A DNA stretch of 64,000 nucleotides from Betaproteobacteria bacterium (GCA_009782565.1 WRIU01000003.1:62001-126000); one strand, 5' to 3'; positions 1 through 9,049 are shown, counted from the stretch's first letter. Notes: a model not told the origin generated them from the letters alone. Made by a program: numbers and translations.

Positions 1-85
1 CCGCCTTCCCATCGCCTTCACCATTCACCCTTTCCGACGAAAGCGCGACAATAAAGCATTTCGCGTTTTCGGTCTCAATCCCATC

Positions 86-604
86 ATGCCAGCCACCTTA
101 CGCGCCATTTGCGCCGATATTACGACATTGAGCGTCGATGCCATCGTCAACGCCGCCAACAACACCCTCCTGGGCGGCGGCGGGGTCGACGGAGCCATCC
201 ACCGCGCTGCCGGGCCGGAGTTGTTGGCTTACTGCCACACCCTGAACGGCTGTGCTACGGGTGAAGCCAAAATCACTCCCGGCTTCCGGCTTCCCGCCCG
301 GCACGTCATCCACACCGTAGGTCCCGTCTGGCGCGACGGCAAACACGGCGAACCGGCGCTGCTCGCCGCCTGCTATCGCCATGCGCTGAAACTCGCCGCC
401 CAATCCGGGCTGGAAACCATCGCTTTTCCCTGCATCAGCACCGGAGTTTACGGCTATCCGCCCGATCTAGCCGCACCATGTGCGCTCCGTGCCGTGCGGG
501 AGGAACTGGCGCGCCTACCAAGTATCCGGGAAGTGATTTTCTGCTGCTTCTCGGAAGAGGAACGAACCAGATATGAAAGCCTCTGTGAAATTTTTCTTGC
601 GTAG
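86..604 (+). CDS. Macro-domain ADP-ribose hydrolase/deacetylase
   Basis: The 172-residue protein is a stand-alone macro domain, close in size to YmdB-type O-acetyl-ADP-ribose deacetylases. Visible family motifs, in order: DAIVNAANN near residues 18-26 (the catalytic asparagine region), a glycine-rich [14 protein letters not shown] loop, [17 protein letters not shown], and the phosphate-binding loop [12 protein letters not shown] near residue 114. Members bind ADP-ribose and remove acetyl or ADP-ribosyl groups in the cytoplasm. It is a single gene ending just before the phasin promoter, so it is probably not cotranscribed with the phasin. Family assignment is firm; the exact substrate is not visible from sequence. 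Confidence 0.93.
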   Translation: MPATLRAICADITTLSVDAIVNAANNTLLGGGGVDGAIHRAAGPELLAYCHTLNGCATGEAKITPGFRLPARHVIHTVGPVWRDGKHGEPALLAACYRHALKLAAQSGLETIAFPCISTGVYGYPPDLAAPCALRAVREELARLPSIREVIFCCFSEEERTRYESLCEIFLA

Positions 605-618
605 CACACAAAAAACTC

Positions 619-646
619 TTGACAACCAGATTACACAGCATACAAT
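619..646 (+). promoter_or_regulatory. Sigma-70 promoter of the phasin gene
   Basis: A perfect -35 hexamer TTGACA (619-624) is followed after 16 bp by TACAAT (641-646), one base from the -10 consensus. Transcription would start near 653, leaving a leader of about 120 nt before the phasin start at 774. The surrounding DNA (600-720) is AT-rich compared with the genes. This is one of the best-looking promoters in the window and fits an abundant granule protein. Confidence 0.75.
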
Positions 647-773
647 ACACAAAAAATGTTGCTATGCAGCAATACAAAAGACATATCGTCATCTCCCCCA
701 AACCCGGCAGTAGAGCAGTATCCTTGCAGTTTCTGCAGTTTCTTTTCCACACCGTTTACATCAGGAGAACCCG

Positions 774-1337
774 ATGACCACATTCAATCCCGATCAATTC
801 GCCGCCACCAACAAGGCCAACATTGAAACCCTGTTGAGCCTGACCAACAGCGCCTTTGCCAACGCCGAGCGCCTGGCCGCCCTCAACCTCAACACCGCCC
901 GTTCCGTGCTTGAAGACAGCGTCTCCAACACCAAGGCGCTGCTGGGCACCAAGGACGTGCAAGAGCTGGTTTCCCTGCAAGCCTCGCTGATCCAGCCCAT
1001 GCTGGAGAAGTCTGTCGCTTACGCCCGCAGCGTTTATGAAATCGCCTCGCAAGGCCAGGAAGAACTGGCGAAAGTGCTTGAAAACCAACTTGCTGAACTG
1101 AACAAGAACGTTTCCACCGTGCTTGACAGAGCCGCCAAATCCGCCCCGGCGGGTTCCGACGTTGCCGTCGCCGCCGTGAAGTCGGCCATTGCCGCCGCCA
1201 ACAGCGCCTACGACAACTTCTCCAAGGCCGTCAAGCAAGCGACCGAAATTGCCGAAGCCAACGTTGCTGCGGCCACCAACGCCACGGTCAAGGCCGTCAC
1301 CACCACCACCAAGGCCGGCTCGAAGAAGTCTGCCTGA
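774..1337 (+). CDS. phaP: Phasin family protein (polyhydroxyalkanoate granule coat)
   Basis: The 187-residue product is alpha-helical, rich in Ala, Asn, Thr and Lys, cysteine-free, and matches the small phasin family: an N-terminal F.P.Q...TNKANIETL segment, a middle region resembling AQELVSLQASLIQP, and a flexible Ala/Thr/Lys-rich tail ending in AGSKKSA. Phasins coat polyhydroxybutyrate granules and control their number and size. The ATG has a good ribosome site (AGGAGA at 763-768). It is monocistronic, with its own strong promoter and a terminator at 1437-1475. The presence of a thiolase gene 2.5 kb downstream is consistent with PHA metabolism, although no synthase is in the window. Confidence 0.92.
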   Translation: MTTFNPDQFAATNKANIETLLSLTNSAFANAERLAALNLNTARSVLEDSVSNTKALLGTKDVQELVSLQASLIQPMLEKSVAYARSVYEIASQGQEELAKVLENQLAELNKNVSTVLDRAAKSAPAGSDVAVAAVKSAIAAANSAYDNFSKAVKQATEIAEANVAAATNATVKAVTTTTKAGSKKSA

Positions 1338-1436
1338 GTAAGTTCCTCTCCCAGATTCCCCGCTCGGCCAACCGGACGGGGAAAGGGAGTTGGATGCCGC
1401 ATTTGGCCTGACAGCCAAAAACGGCAGCAAAGCCAC

Positions 1437-1475
1437 AAAGGGTCAAATTCCGTTGATACGGGATTTGACCCTTTT
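1437..1475 (+). terminator. Intrinsic terminator after the phasin gene
   Basis: A long stem pairs AAAGGGTCAAATTCC (1437-1451) with GGGATTTGACCCTTT (1460-1474) around an 8-nt loop; 14 of 15 positions pair and the stem runs into TTTT. The stem has A and T tracts on its two sides, so it may also stop transcription coming from the opposite strand, where the convergent chemoreceptor gene ends at 1584. Confidence 0.8.
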
Positions 1476-1478
1476 CAA

Positions 1479-1544
1479 TTCGCAATGACGGCAATTGGCT
1501 TTCCCGCTCCGTCATTACGAAGAGCGCAGCGACGAAACAATCCA
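1479..1544. repeat. REP-like dispersed repeat, copy 1
   Basis: GTCATTACGAAGAGCGCAGC and the next 14 bases (1511-1544) match, with a few changes, the pair of elements at 7841-7916 (consensus core GTCATTGCGAGGAGCGAAG, ending GAAGCAATCCA). A partial inverted copy, TTCGCAATGAC, lies at 1479-1489. Elements of this general sequence occur in extragenic DNA of many bacteria. It sits between the convergent ends of the phasin and chemoreceptor genes. Confidence 0.6.
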
Positions 1545-1583
1545 GCCCTAGATCAGAAACGCGAAACACTGGTAGAGCGTCAA

Positions 1584-3617
1584 TTAAACGACGAAACGCT
1601 CCGTCTCGCGGGCAAGCTTTTCCGCTTCTGTTTTCAGGTCAGTGGCGCTCTGCGACACGCCGTAAGTGACGCGCTTGGTTTCTTCGGCCGCTTGTGCCGA
1701 GGAACTCACCTGGCTTGTCATCGCCTGCGCTGCCGTAGATTGCTGCCGCGTAATATCGGCAATGGAAGTGATTGTATCGGCGATGCTGCGGGTGATGTTC
1801 TCAATTTTCTCCAAAGCACTATCCGCGCTATCTGAAAATTCCGTGCTTTTCCGAGTCTCAGAGACGGCTTCGCTGATCGAAGCTTGAACGGCGGCAACGC
1901 CTGACGCGACATGGCTGAGGGTTTCGTCGATTTCGTTGGCCGAACGCGCCGATTGTTCGGCGAGCTTACGAACTTCGTCCGCAACGACCGCAAAACCACG
2001 CCCGGCTTCACCAGCGCGCGCAGCTTCGATTGCAGCATTCAGTGCAAGAAGATTGGTTTGCTCGGCAATTGCGCTGATCGTGGCGACGACTTTCTCGATC
2101 TTATGCGAATGCGTTGTCAGCGCTTCGACTTCGGAAAGCGAGGACTGTACCCGCCCTTCGATCAAACGGATTGAATCGATCACATTGTGGACGACCTGTT
2201 TTCCATGCTCGACTCTGGTTACGGCATCCTCGACACGGTCATGCGTTTCACCCGCTGCCTCTGCAATGTGCTCAACCGAAATGGAAAGCTCTTCAATACT
2301 GCTGCTGATTTCGGATGAGGACGAGGAAAGGCCGTCAATGCCGGTGGAGAGTTGCTGCATCGACCCGGAAACATTGGAAGCCGAATCGGCGACCTTGTCC
2401 GCCGAAACCCGTATGGCACTGACCAGCGTTTTTATTGTGCTCCCGGTTTCATTGACACATCTTGCCAAAAGGTCGATTTCGTTACGCGAATCGAGGCAAG
2501 TTTCCACATGGCATGTCAAATCCCCCTGCCCCATTTGTGTCAACCCTTGCGCGACACGCTCAAGCGGGCGCAGTTGTGCACGAATGAGCAACGCCAAGCA
2601 CACGACGAGGAGCATGACCGTGATTGCAAGGCCAATCAAGAGCAAGCGGTGAATCTGATCGAATGGCGCGGTAAAATCTTCCTCCAAGGCGGAAGCGACG
2701 ATGATCCATTTGAGTGCCGGAACTTCGTCGAACGCAGCGATTCTTTGCTGCGGCGTTCCGTCATCGGCAACAGAATCATAAGAAAGGAATCCTTTTCTTT
2801 CGCTCAAGATCGCGTTTATAACCGCCTGAGACTTTTCGTCGACTGAACTGATCGGTTTGTCTTGCAGCGTTGGGTGCATGATGAAACGCGCTTCCTTGTT
2901 GTCTCCTGAAGCCTCTTCAACGATAAAGGGATAACCCGATTTGCCGAGGATGATCGAGCCCAATTTTTCCCGCACCAAATTGATATTGTTACCAATATCG
3001 ACTCGCATGGTAATCGCGCCAATGACCCGCCCTTGCGAATCTTTGAGCGGTTTGGCTGCGAGCGTATACACCTTGCCGGAACGTTGCAGGGTGCCGATAT
3101 AGGTTTTTCCATCCAGCAAGGTCTTTGTATATCCATCGGGAACCAGTTCACCATCACGGTACTGACCGCTACTGTCCTTGAGCAGCGTCGTGGCGCGATA
3201 TATTTTTCCTCCGTCCTGCAACAGAAAGGCAGCATCATTCAACGGGTTGGTTTTCTTGTAGGCGAGCAGGTAAGCCTGATTGCCGATTCCGCGAACATTG
3301 TCGCCAAACACCAGTTCCGGCCGCGCCGCGCCACCGATGCTTACAGTTGCCCCTGTCAAACGGGGCGGCGGCAATTCGCTCTCGAACCGTTCCAGCGCTG
3401 CCAGGGCGAGCTGTTTCATGCTTTCTTCAGCATATTCGAGGGTACGGATAATCAGATTGGTTTGTGTCTCCAATGTGCTCCGGCTTTCCTTGATCGCTAC
3501 CTGGCGCGTATAGGAGGATAGGGCAATGGAAAGCCCTACCGCAGCAAGTACGCAGATCAGAATGACTCCGAGCAGGGTCTGCCGTACCAAAGAGGATCGC
3601 CGTATCGTGGATAGCAT
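1584..3617 (-). CDS. Methyl-accepting chemotaxis protein with Cache sensor
   Basis: The 677-residue receptor has an N-terminal membrane helix (about residues 13-35), a large periplasmic double-Cache-type sensor (about 40-322), a second membrane helix (325-346), a HAMP domain (347-400) and a cytoplasmic signalling coiled coil. The hairpin tip reads [19 protein letters not shown], the CheA/CheW contact found in all such receptors. There is no C-terminal CheR/CheB pentapeptide; it ends RETERFVV. The ligand cannot be deduced, although Cache domains usually bind small organic acids, amino acids or amines. No che genes adjoin it, so it works with a distant chemotaxis cluster. Confidence 0.95.
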   Translation of the reverse strand: MLSTIRRSSLVRQTLLGVILICVLAAVGLSIALSSYTRQVAIKESRSTLETQTNLIIRTLEYAEESMKQLALAALERFESELPPPRLTGATVSIGGAARPELVFGDNVRGIGNQAYLLAYKKTNPLNDAAFLLQDGGKIYRATTLLKDSSGQYRDGELVPDGYTKTLLDGKTYIGTLQRSGKVYTLAAKPLKDSQGRVIGAITMRVDIGNNINLVREKLGSIILGKSGYPFIVEEASGDNKEARFIMHPTLQDKPISSVDEKSQAVINAILSERKGFLSYDSVADDGTPQQRIAAFDEVPALKWIIVASALEEDFTAPFDQIHRLLLIGLAITVMLLVVCLALLIRAQLRPLERVAQGLTQMGQGDLTCHVETCLDSRNEIDLLARCVNETGSTIKTLVSAIRVSADKVADSASNVSGSMQQLSTGIDGLSSSSSEISSSIEELSISVEHIAEAAGETHDRVEDAVTRVEHGKQVVHNVIDSIRLIEGRVQSSLSEVEALTTHSHKIEKVVATISAIAEQTNLLALNAAIEAARAGEAGRGFAVVADEVRKLAEQSARSANEIDETLSHVASGVAAVQASISEAVSETRKSTEFSDSADSALEKIENITRSIADTITSIADITRQQSTAAQAMTSQVSSSAQAAEETKRVTYGVSQSATDLKTEAEKLARETERFVV

Positions 3618-3740
3618 ATAACCTCCAGATGAACAATGGTTATTCTTTCGGCAGCGATGAGCGCAGTGTAGAGCAAGGATGCCTATAATGCGTTACAAAA
3701 AAGGCATTTCACCGTGATTTGTGAAGCATTTCTCAAAAGA

Positions 3741-3770
3741 AAAAACGGCATCCGAAAATGCCGTTTTTTT
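3741..3770 (-). terminator. Intrinsic terminator after the thiolase gene
   Basis: AAAACGGCAT (3742-3751) pairs with ATGCCGTTTT (3758-3767) around a 6-nt loop, with A and T runs on both sides. Read on the minus strand it follows the thiolase stop at 3791 by about 20 nt. The symmetry suggests it can act in both directions. Confidence 0.8.
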
Positions 3771-3790
3771 CCATCCAAACGCCCTAAAAA

Positions 3791-4975
3791 TCAGAGCCGT
3801 TCGTAAATCGTGGCAATCCCCTGACCGCCGCCGATACACATCGTCGCCAGGCCATAACGGGCATTGCGGCGCTGCATTTCGTGCAACAGTTTGGTGACAA
3901 TGACGCTACCAGTGGCACTCACCGGATGGCCGAGGCCAATCGCGCCGCCGTTCGGATTGGTCTTGGCCGGATCAAGTCCCAACACCTTCGTCACGGACAA
4001 CGCTTGCGCCGCAAAAGCTTCATTGGATTCGATCACGTCCATTTGATCCAGCGTCAGTCCGGCACGCTTGAGCGCAAGCTGCGTCGCCGGGATCGGGCCT
4101 TCGCCCATGACGTCGTTCGGAACCCCCGCAATCCCGTAGGAGACCAGCCGGGCCATCGGCTTATAACCGGCTGCGGCAGCTTTCGCGGCATCGGCCAGCA
4201 CCAGGAAAGCGGCAGCGTCGTTGATTCCCGAAGCATTCCCCGCCGTCACTGTGCCATCTTTCTTGAAGGCGGGCCTCATCTTCGCGAGGCCTTCCATCGT
4301 CGTATCCGGCTTCACATGCTCATCGGTGTCGAACACGACCTCGCCCTTGCGAGTCTTCAAGGTGATCGGCACGATCTGGCCTTTGAAATAACCGGCGGCC
4401 AACGCAGCAGCCGCGCGCTTATGCGATTCCAGCGCGAAAGCATCCTGCTGCTCACGGGTGATGCCGTGCTTGACCGCGAGATTTTCAGCGGTGATGCCCA
4501 TGTGGCCGACGCCGAACGGGTCGGTAATCACAGAGACCATCGAATCGAACGCCGATGTATCGCCCATGCGCGCGCCAAAACGCAAGGCCGGCATCATGTA
4601 GACGCCACGCGTCATCACATCCACCCCGCCCGCAAGCGCGTAGTCCGTATCCCCGAGCATGATCGCCTGGGCCGAAGAAACAACCGCCTGCATCGCCGAA
4701 CCGCACAAGCGATTGACCGCGAAAGCAACGGAATTCATCGGCATCCCGCCCTGGATGGTAGCCACGCGCGCCACATACGGATAACGGGAATCCGTCGGGA
4801 TGATGTTCCCCAGCGCAGCAAACAAAATTTCATTCGGGTCGACGCCGGAACGGGCAATGGTTTCCTTGATCACCAAACCACCCAGTTCGGCAGGCTCCAG
4901 GTCTTTCAGAGAACCGCCAAACCCCCCCACCGCAGAACGCGCGGCACTCAATACAACGACTTCACGATCAGCCAT
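3791..4975 (-). CDS. Acetyl-CoA C-acetyltransferase (thiolase II)
   Basis: The 394-residue product has the thiolase landmarks: active-site cysteine in NRLCGSAMQ near residue 91, the NEAFAAQ loop, GLGHPVSATG with the catalytic histidine, and the second catalytic cysteine in CIGGGQG near the C-terminus. It condenses two acetyl-CoA to acetoacetyl-CoA (first step of polyhydroxybutyrate synthesis) or does the reverse thiolysis. I chose ATG at 4975 rather than the upstream frame opening at 5005 because it has a GAGGAG ribosome site and gives the usual N-terminus MADREVVVLSAAR. It follows a CobD/CbiB-family gene by 22 nt and is probably cotranscribed with it. PhaA is possible but not proven. Confidence 0.93.
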   Translation of the reverse strand: MADREVVVLSAARSAVGGFGGSLKDLEPAELGGLVIKETIARSGVDPNEILFAALGNIIPTDSRYPYVARVATIQGGMPMNSVAFAVNRLCGSAMQAVVSSAQAIMLGDTDYALAGGVDVMTRGVYMMPALRFGARMGDTSAFDSMVSVITDPFGVGHMGITAENLAVKHGITREQQDAFALESHKRAAAALAAGYFKGQIVPITLKTRKGEVVFDTDEHVKPDTTMEGLAKMRPAFKKDGTVTAGNASGINDAAAFLVLADAAKAAAAGYKPMARLVSYGIAGVPNDVMGEGPIPATQLALKRAGLTLDQMDVIESNEAFAAQALSVTKVLGLDPAKTNPNGGAIGLGHPVSATGSVIVTKLLHEMQRRNARYGLATMCIGGGQGIATIYERL

Positions 4976-4997
4976 CGGATTTCTCCTCTCCTCAAAA

Positions 4998-5993
4998 TTA
5001 GCCACCTACCCAGACAGCAATCGCCGCCAGAGCCAGTAACATCAGATACACGATCAACGCCCGCCAGACGAGCCCAACCGTAGCTTGCAAATCGTCGACG
5101 CCCGCCTTCTCGCCGACACCGATTTCCGGACCCTCCGCTGCCTCGCCCTCATCGGAATCCGACTCTCCAAGTCGCACACCGAGTGCGCCGGCTCCGCTCG
5201 TCACCAGAATTGCGCTGGTACGATCCGGCCATAACACTGCCTGCGCGCGCCAGCAAAACACCGCATCCTCGAAATTTCCTCCGATAGCGAACAAAATCGC
5301 CGTCATCCTCGAAGGCAACCAGTCGAGAATCAAAAAAGCATGGCGCGCGAACTCACCGTACTGCCCGCCCGCCATGCTGCATGCCACATGTGTGGGAGCC
5401 GCCTCTACCCCAAGCCCAGGATCGGCATCGCCACTGTATGCCGGCTCCGCGTTCCGCCACTCATCATGAAGGAACCTTGCCAGCCGGTACATCACCGCCC
5501 CGCATGGGCCAAGGACCAGGAACCAGAACACCATTCCGAATACGTTGCGATGCGCCCCGACAAGCGCCTGCTCGATGGTGAGCCGCGCAATCCCGCCGGA
5601 GCCGACTCCGTCATACTGCCCTCCCCTCCACTCGGACAGCAAGGCGCGCGCGCGATCGATTTCCCCCGCGCGCAAGGCAAAATGAATGTCAGTAAAATAA
5701 TGGCTCTCGTGGCGGAAGCCCAAACAGAGATAAAGCACCACAATGGTGAAGAGCAAAGCGGGAACTGTCGGCAACGCATAGTTGATGAGCGCGCACAACG
5801 CCGTGCCTCCAAGCACCAGCAGCCCCCAAATCCACTGTTCATGACGCCTGTGCCCGGCATCGAGACGCTTCACCAGCCCTGCCGTGAGTCTGCGAAGGGG
5901 GTCGAGCACCACCCGCTTCACCGGCAAAGGGCGAAGCTGCTCCAGCGACAGCACCAGCACCAGGGAAAGAAAAGCCAGAAAAAGAGACATCAC
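4998..5993 (-). CDS. CobD/CbiB-family membrane protein
   Basis: This 331-residue membrane protein has several hydrophobic helices at the N-terminus, middle and extreme C-terminus. It includes the family-like segment [20 protein letters not shown] and a following conserved stretch [31 protein letters not shown], which I recognise from the AmpE/CobD/CbiB superfamily members of betaproteobacteria. True CobD makes adenosylcobinamide phosphate, but these stand-alone homologues lie outside cobalamin loci, and a role in cobalamin synthesis is not supported by the neighbours. The start overlaps the yggX stop by 4 bp (ATGA), indicating translational coupling. Confidence 0.75.
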   Translation of the reverse strand: MMSLFLAFLSLVLVLSLEQLRPLPVKRVVLDPLRRLTAGLVKRLDAGHRRHEQWIWGLLVLGGTALCALINYALPTVPALLFTIVVLYLCLGFRHESHYFTDIHFALRAGEIDRARALLSEWRGGQYDGVGSGGIARLTIEQALVGAHRNVFGMVFWFLVLGPCGAVMYRLARFLHDEWRNAEPAYSGDADPGLGVEAAPTHVACSMAGGQYGEFARHAFLILDWLPSRMTAILFAIGGNFEDAVFCWRAQAVLWPDRTSAILVTSGAGALGVRLGESDSDEGEAAEGPEIGVGEKAGVDDLQATVGLVWRALIVYLMLLALAAIAVWVGG

Positions 5994-6262
5994 TGCGCCG
6001 GGGGCACGAAGCCAGAAACCTGATCAGCCCCGCCCGAAAAGAAATGTTTCTCCATCTGTTCTCCCAGATACTTGCGCGCCCGAGGGTCCATCAGATTCAG
6101 ACGGTTCTCGTTGATCAGCATGGTCTGATACCTGACCCATTGCTGCCATGCCTCCCTGGAGACATTCTCAAAAATCCGCCTGCCCAATTCGCCCGGCACC
6201 GGCGGGCGTTCCAGCCCTTCGGCTTCACGCCCTAGCTTCACGCAACTGACCATGCGCGTCAT
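5990..6262 (-). CDS. yggX: Oxidative damage protection protein YggX
   Basis: The 90-residue protein matches the Fe(II)-trafficking/YggX family in length and sequence: the single conserved cysteine in [14 protein letters not shown], the PP.PGELG.RI block, the WQ.W...QTMLINE.RLN motif in the middle and the FF.G tail. In enterobacteria YggX protects iron-sulfur clusters from oxidative damage. It overlaps the next gene by 4 bp. The start ATG at 6262 leaves a short MTR extension before the usual MVSCVKLGR; the second ATG (6253) is also possible. Confidence 0.93.
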   Translation of the reverse strand: MTRMVSCVKLGREAEGLERPPVPGELGRRIFENVSREAWQQWVRYQTMLINENRLNLMDPRARKYLGEQMEKHFFSGGADQVSGFVPPAQ

Positions 6263-6312
6263 TGTCCTACCCTCTCTCCCATGTCGAAACCATGATCGTC
6301 TATTCTAGCCGC

Positions 6313-7722
6313 TTATAACGATTTGACGAACACTTTGGATCGACGCTGAAGGTTATAAAGCTCGCGTTTCTGGGCTGGCAGCGTCTCCGGGTCGATTTCC
6401 TTGAAACCGCGCTCCCGGAACCAGTGCGCCGTGCGCGTAGTGAGCACAAACAAACGCTCCAGCCCATCGCGCCGCGCCCGCTGTTCGATCCGGCGCATCA
6501 ACTGCTCTCCAAGCCCCGCACGGCGATATTCCGGCGTCACCGCCAGGCAAGCCAATTCTGCCGCGTTATCCCCGGAAAACTTGTAAAGCGCTGCACACCC
6601 CACCAACATCCCGTCATACTCCACCACCGAAAAGCGGTCTATCTCGTATTCGAGCAGTTCCCGCCCACGACGCACCAGCGTACCGTCGGCTTCCAACGGT
6701 GAAATCAACGCCACCAGAGGGCCGACATCATCCGCCGTCGCTTCGCGCAACTGGAACAATGGGTCGCGCGATACCACCGTGCCCACTCCCGCAGGCGTAA
6801 AAAACTCCAGCAACAGCGCCCCGTCCTTGTCGTGGTCGAGAAGATGGCAACGCGCCACCCCGTTACGCACCGCGCGAATCGCGCACGGCAAATAAAGCCC
6901 CAAATCCTCGGTAAGCCCCTTGCCTGCCTCGATATGCCGTTCGGCTTCATCGGCCGTCACCGAACCAATCAGCTTTCCATCATCGTCGAGAAGGCCGGGC
7001 GCGTCGCACAGATAAATCAATTTTTCCGCTTTTACCGCCACCGCCACCGCCTCGGCCACCTCTTCCATGCACATATTGAAGATTTCGCCTGCGGGCGACA
7101 TTCCAAGCGGCGTAATCAGCACCACGTTTTGCTGATCGAGGTCGGCATTGATCTCTTCGGCGATGATCTTACGCACAGACCCCGTGTACTGATAATCGAC
7201 CCCGTCGACCACCCCCACCGGGCGAGCGGTGATGAAATTGCCGCCCGTCACCCGCATATAACCGCCTGCCATCGGCGTATTGGGCAAGCCTTGCGAGAGC
7301 AGCGCCTCCACCTCGAAGCGCGTCACCGCCATCGCCATCTTTACGCACTCCATCGCCGCCAGGTCGGTCACGCGCAGCCCGTTGTGAATACGCGACTCCA
7401 GCCCCCGCCGTATCAGTTCCGCGTCGATCTGCGGGCGCGCCCCATGCACCAGCACCAGCCGGATACCGAGCGCCGCAAGCAGGTTGCAATCGTAGGCCAG
7501 GCTCTGCGCCAGCTTGCCCGCCGCCACCTCGCCCCCAAAGCCCACCACGAAAGTCTTGCCGCGAAAGGCGTGGATATAGGGCGCAGCCGCGCGCACCCAC
7601 GCAACGAACCGAGCCGTAGACTCGAAATGATGCTTGCCGCCATGCATGTCGGGAAATTCAAAGCCGGTTTCGTTTTCGGAAACGGGACCGGGTTGATGGT
7701 CGGATTGGGGGCCGGTATTCAC
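6313..7722 (-). CDS. argA: Amino-acid N-acetyltransferase (N-acetylglutamate synthase)
   Basis: The enzyme makes N-acetylglutamate, the first step of arginine synthesis. An amino-acid-kinase-like domain comes first (FVVGFGGEV, LVLVHGARPQID, GGNFITARP, VLITPLGMSPAGE, AEKLIYLCD), then a C-terminal GNAT domain (about the last 140 residues) with the acetyl-CoA loop YRRAGLGEQLM. This two-domain layout is the classical ArgA. The frame is open to 7791 without an ATG. I prefer GTG at 7722 because AGGTG lies just upstream, but ATG at 7647 would start just before the conserved ESTARFVAWVRAAAPYIHAF stretch, nearer the usual length. The start is therefore uncertain; the function is not. Confidence 0.92.
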   Translation of the reverse strand: MNTGPQSDHQPGPVSENETGFEFPDMHGGKHHFESTARFVAWVRAAAPYIHAFRGKTFVVGFGGEVAAGKLAQSLAYDCNLLAALGIRLVLVHGARPQIDAELIRRGLESRIHNGLRVTDLAAMECVKMAMAVTRFEVEALLSQGLPNTPMAGGYMRVTGGNFITARPVGVVDGVDYQYTGSVRKIIAEEINADLDQQNVVLITPLGMSPAGEIFNMCMEEVAEAVAVAVKAEKLIYLCDAPGLLDDDGKLIGSVTADEAERHIEAGKGLTEDLGLYLPCAIRAVRNGVARCHLLDHDKDGALLLEFFTPAGVGTVVSRDPLFQLREATADDVGPLVALISPLEADGTLVRRGRELLEYEIDRFSVVEYDGMLVGCAALYKFSGDNAAELACLAVTPEYRRAGLGEQLMRRIEQRARRDGLERLFVLTTRTAHWFRERGFKEIDPETLPAQKRELYNLQRRSKVFVKSL

Positions 7723-7840
7723 GGCTTCACCTGTCACTGTACTGACGAAACGCGCAATTCTAGCGCCATACGGCACAATCGGCACAGACAAAAAATCACT
7801 GGAAGATAAGAATTCCCATTAGAGAAACCCTGAACAAGCT

Positions 7841-7916
7841 TGGATTGTTTCGCTTCGCTCGCAATGACACCCATTTTTACCCGTCATTGCGAGGAGCGAA
7901 GTGACGAAGCAATCCA
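7841..7916. repeat. Inverted pair of REP-like elements
   Basis: TGGATTGTTTCGCTTCGCTC... (7841-7868) is followed 14 bp later by its near inverse ...GAGGAGCGAAGTGACGAAGC AATCCA (7883-7916), so the two halves could fold into one hairpin of about 28-34 bp per arm. It shares its core with the element at 1511-1544. It lies upstream of grpE, between the start of argA and the heat-shock promoter region. Confidence 0.65.
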
Positions 7917-7925
7917 TCAAAAGGG

Positions 7926-7945
7926 GTTGTGCAGAGGTTCCTTAG
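7926..7945 (+). repeat. 20-bp repeat GTTGTGCAGAGGTTCCTTAG, copy 1
   Basis: Nineteen of 20 bases are identical to 15680-15699, 7.7 kb away. Both copies are in intergenic DNA next to other repeat-like sequence. It may be the end of a lost mobile element, but I see no transposase or partner end near either copy. Confidence 0.45.
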
Positions 7946-7967
7946 ACAGGCGCGAAAAGGGCAAGGG

Positions 7968-7995
7968 GTTGAAATTTTCCGCATCGGCTCAATAT
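7968..7995 (+). promoter_or_regulatory. Candidate sigma-32 heat-shock promoter of grpE-dnaK-dnaJ
   Basis: GTTGAAA (7968-7974) then 13 bp then CTCAATAT (7988-7995) resembles the sigma-32 consensus CTTGAAA-N(11-16)-CCCCATnT. It lies about 95 bp upstream of grpE, in the expected place for the heat-shock operon. The match is imperfect and a sigma-70 reading of the same area is also possible. Confidence 0.45.
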
Positions 7996-8075
7996 ATTTG
8001 TCGACCCAATATATTATATATACGAAGCTTTTATCGTATATATACACATATACACGAAGTTTTGATCGCATCTTG
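7990..8075 (+). promoter_or_regulatory. AT-rich leader with two direct repeats upstream of grpE
   Basis: This stretch is strikingly AT-rich (runs of alternating TA) compared with neighbouring coding DNA. It holds two similar direct copies: TATACGAAGCTTTTATCG (8018 onward) and TATACACGAAGTTTTGATCG (8049 onward). It ends at the grpE ribosome site GAGGA (8074-8078). It could be a binding site, a bent or easily melted region, or a thermo-responsive leader; nothing in the sequence decides between these. Confidence 0.4.
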
Positions 8076-8089
8076 AGGACTGATTGCCC

Positions 8090-9049
8090 ATGCAACCCCA
8101 TCGACCCGCGCCCCCGAAACCGCACAAGCCCTCTGAGGCCGCTACGCCCGCTGAAACAGTCAAAACCGAACCGGCTCACTCCACTTCAGACATCAAAAAG
8201 TCCGACCTTGCCGCTGCGCTCAAAGAGGCGGACGCGCGCCTCGCTGAAGCTGAAAAACGAATCAGGCCACCCATCAAACCCTATACCGACCCTGCCGCCT
8301 GGAGCATAGAAACACAACCCGCCAAAGTCGAAACACAAACCAAACCCGAACTACCCGTCGAAGAACCACGCACCACCGATGTCGATGTCGATGCCAAAAG
8401 CATGGAAGCGCCTGCCAAGGCTGAAACACAGACTGAACCACCCACCGCTGAGCCACCCGCCGCCGAACTACCCGCCGCCGAACCACTCACCGACGCTCCC
8501 GCTACCAAGGACACGGAGACGAGTCCCGATAAAACCGAAACACAAACCGAATTGCCCGCCGAACCCTCCGCCGACCTTATCGCCATGCTCAAGGAAACGG
8601 AAGCGCGCCTCCTTGAGGCCGAAAAAAACGCTGCGGAACAGCACGATGCCTGTCTGCGGGCAAGGGCGGAGGCCGAAAACATCCGCCGCCGCGCACAGGA
8701 AGACATCGCCAAGGCGTCGAAATTCGCCGCCGAAAAATTCGCCGGGACGATGCTGCCCGTCAAGGACAGCCTGGAAGCGGCGCTGGCCACCGAAAGCCAG
8801 ACGCCGGAAAAACTGCGCGAAGGCGTGGAACTCACCCTCAAGCAACTCGCAGCCGCGTTCGAGGGCGCAAATCTGATCGAAGAAAACCCGCTCGGGCAAA
8901 AATTCGATCCCAACAAACACCAAGCCATCGGCACTCTCGAATCCGAAGCCGAGCCGAACACCGTCATCAACGTCCTGCAAAAAGGCTACCTGCTGCATGG
9001 CCGCATCATCCGCCCCGCAATGGTCATGGTCTCCAAAGCGAAGGGTTAA
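8090..9049 (+). CDS. grpE: Nucleotide exchange factor GrpE with large N-terminal expansion
   Basis: GrpE releases ADP from DnaK. The last 155 or so residues are a normal GrpE: coiled coil ([25 protein letters not shown]), a four-helix and beta domain ending [18 protein letters not shown]. Ahead lies about 160 residues of Pro/Thr/Glu/Ala-rich sequence with recurring ETQT and [10 protein letters not shown] units; usual GrpE is about 180-200 residues in total, this one about 319. A helix is duplicated: [18 protein letters not shown] near residue 39 and [18 protein letters not shown] near residue 162. ATG 8090 is taken as start; TTG at 8084 sits at a better distance from GAGGA. First gene of grpE-dnaK-dnaJ. 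Confidence 0.93.
   Translation: MQPHRPAPPKPHKPSEAATPAETVKTEPAHSTSDIKKSDLAAALKEADARLAEAEKRIRPPIKPYTDPAAWSIETQPAKVETQTKPELPVEEPRTTDVDVDAKSMEAPAKAETQTEPPTAEPPAAELPAAEPLTDAPATKDTETSPDKTETQTELPAEPSADLIAMLKETEARLLEAEKNAAEQHDACLRARAEAENIRRRAQEDIAKASKFAAEKFAGTMLPVKDSLEAALATESQTPEKLREGVELTLKQLAAAFEGANLIEENPLGQKFDPNKHQAIGTLESEAEPNTVINVLQKGYLLHGRIIRPAMVMVSKAKG

Noticed and set aside
1-85. Possible start of a divergent minus-strand gene (ATG at 22-24, purine-rich site at 28-35)
   Set aside because: Only about 8 codons lie in the window and the ribosome site is too close to the ATG; not enough to call.
756-1436. Long minus-strand open frame across the phasin gene
   Set aside because: It is the mirror frame of a low-complexity Ala/Asn-rich gene; composition (Gly/Leu/Arg-rich) is that of an antisense artefact.
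3881-5083. 400-codon plus-strand frame opposite the thiolase gene
   Set aside because: Rich in His and Arg with no family motifs; the thiolase on the other strand has every catalytic residue.
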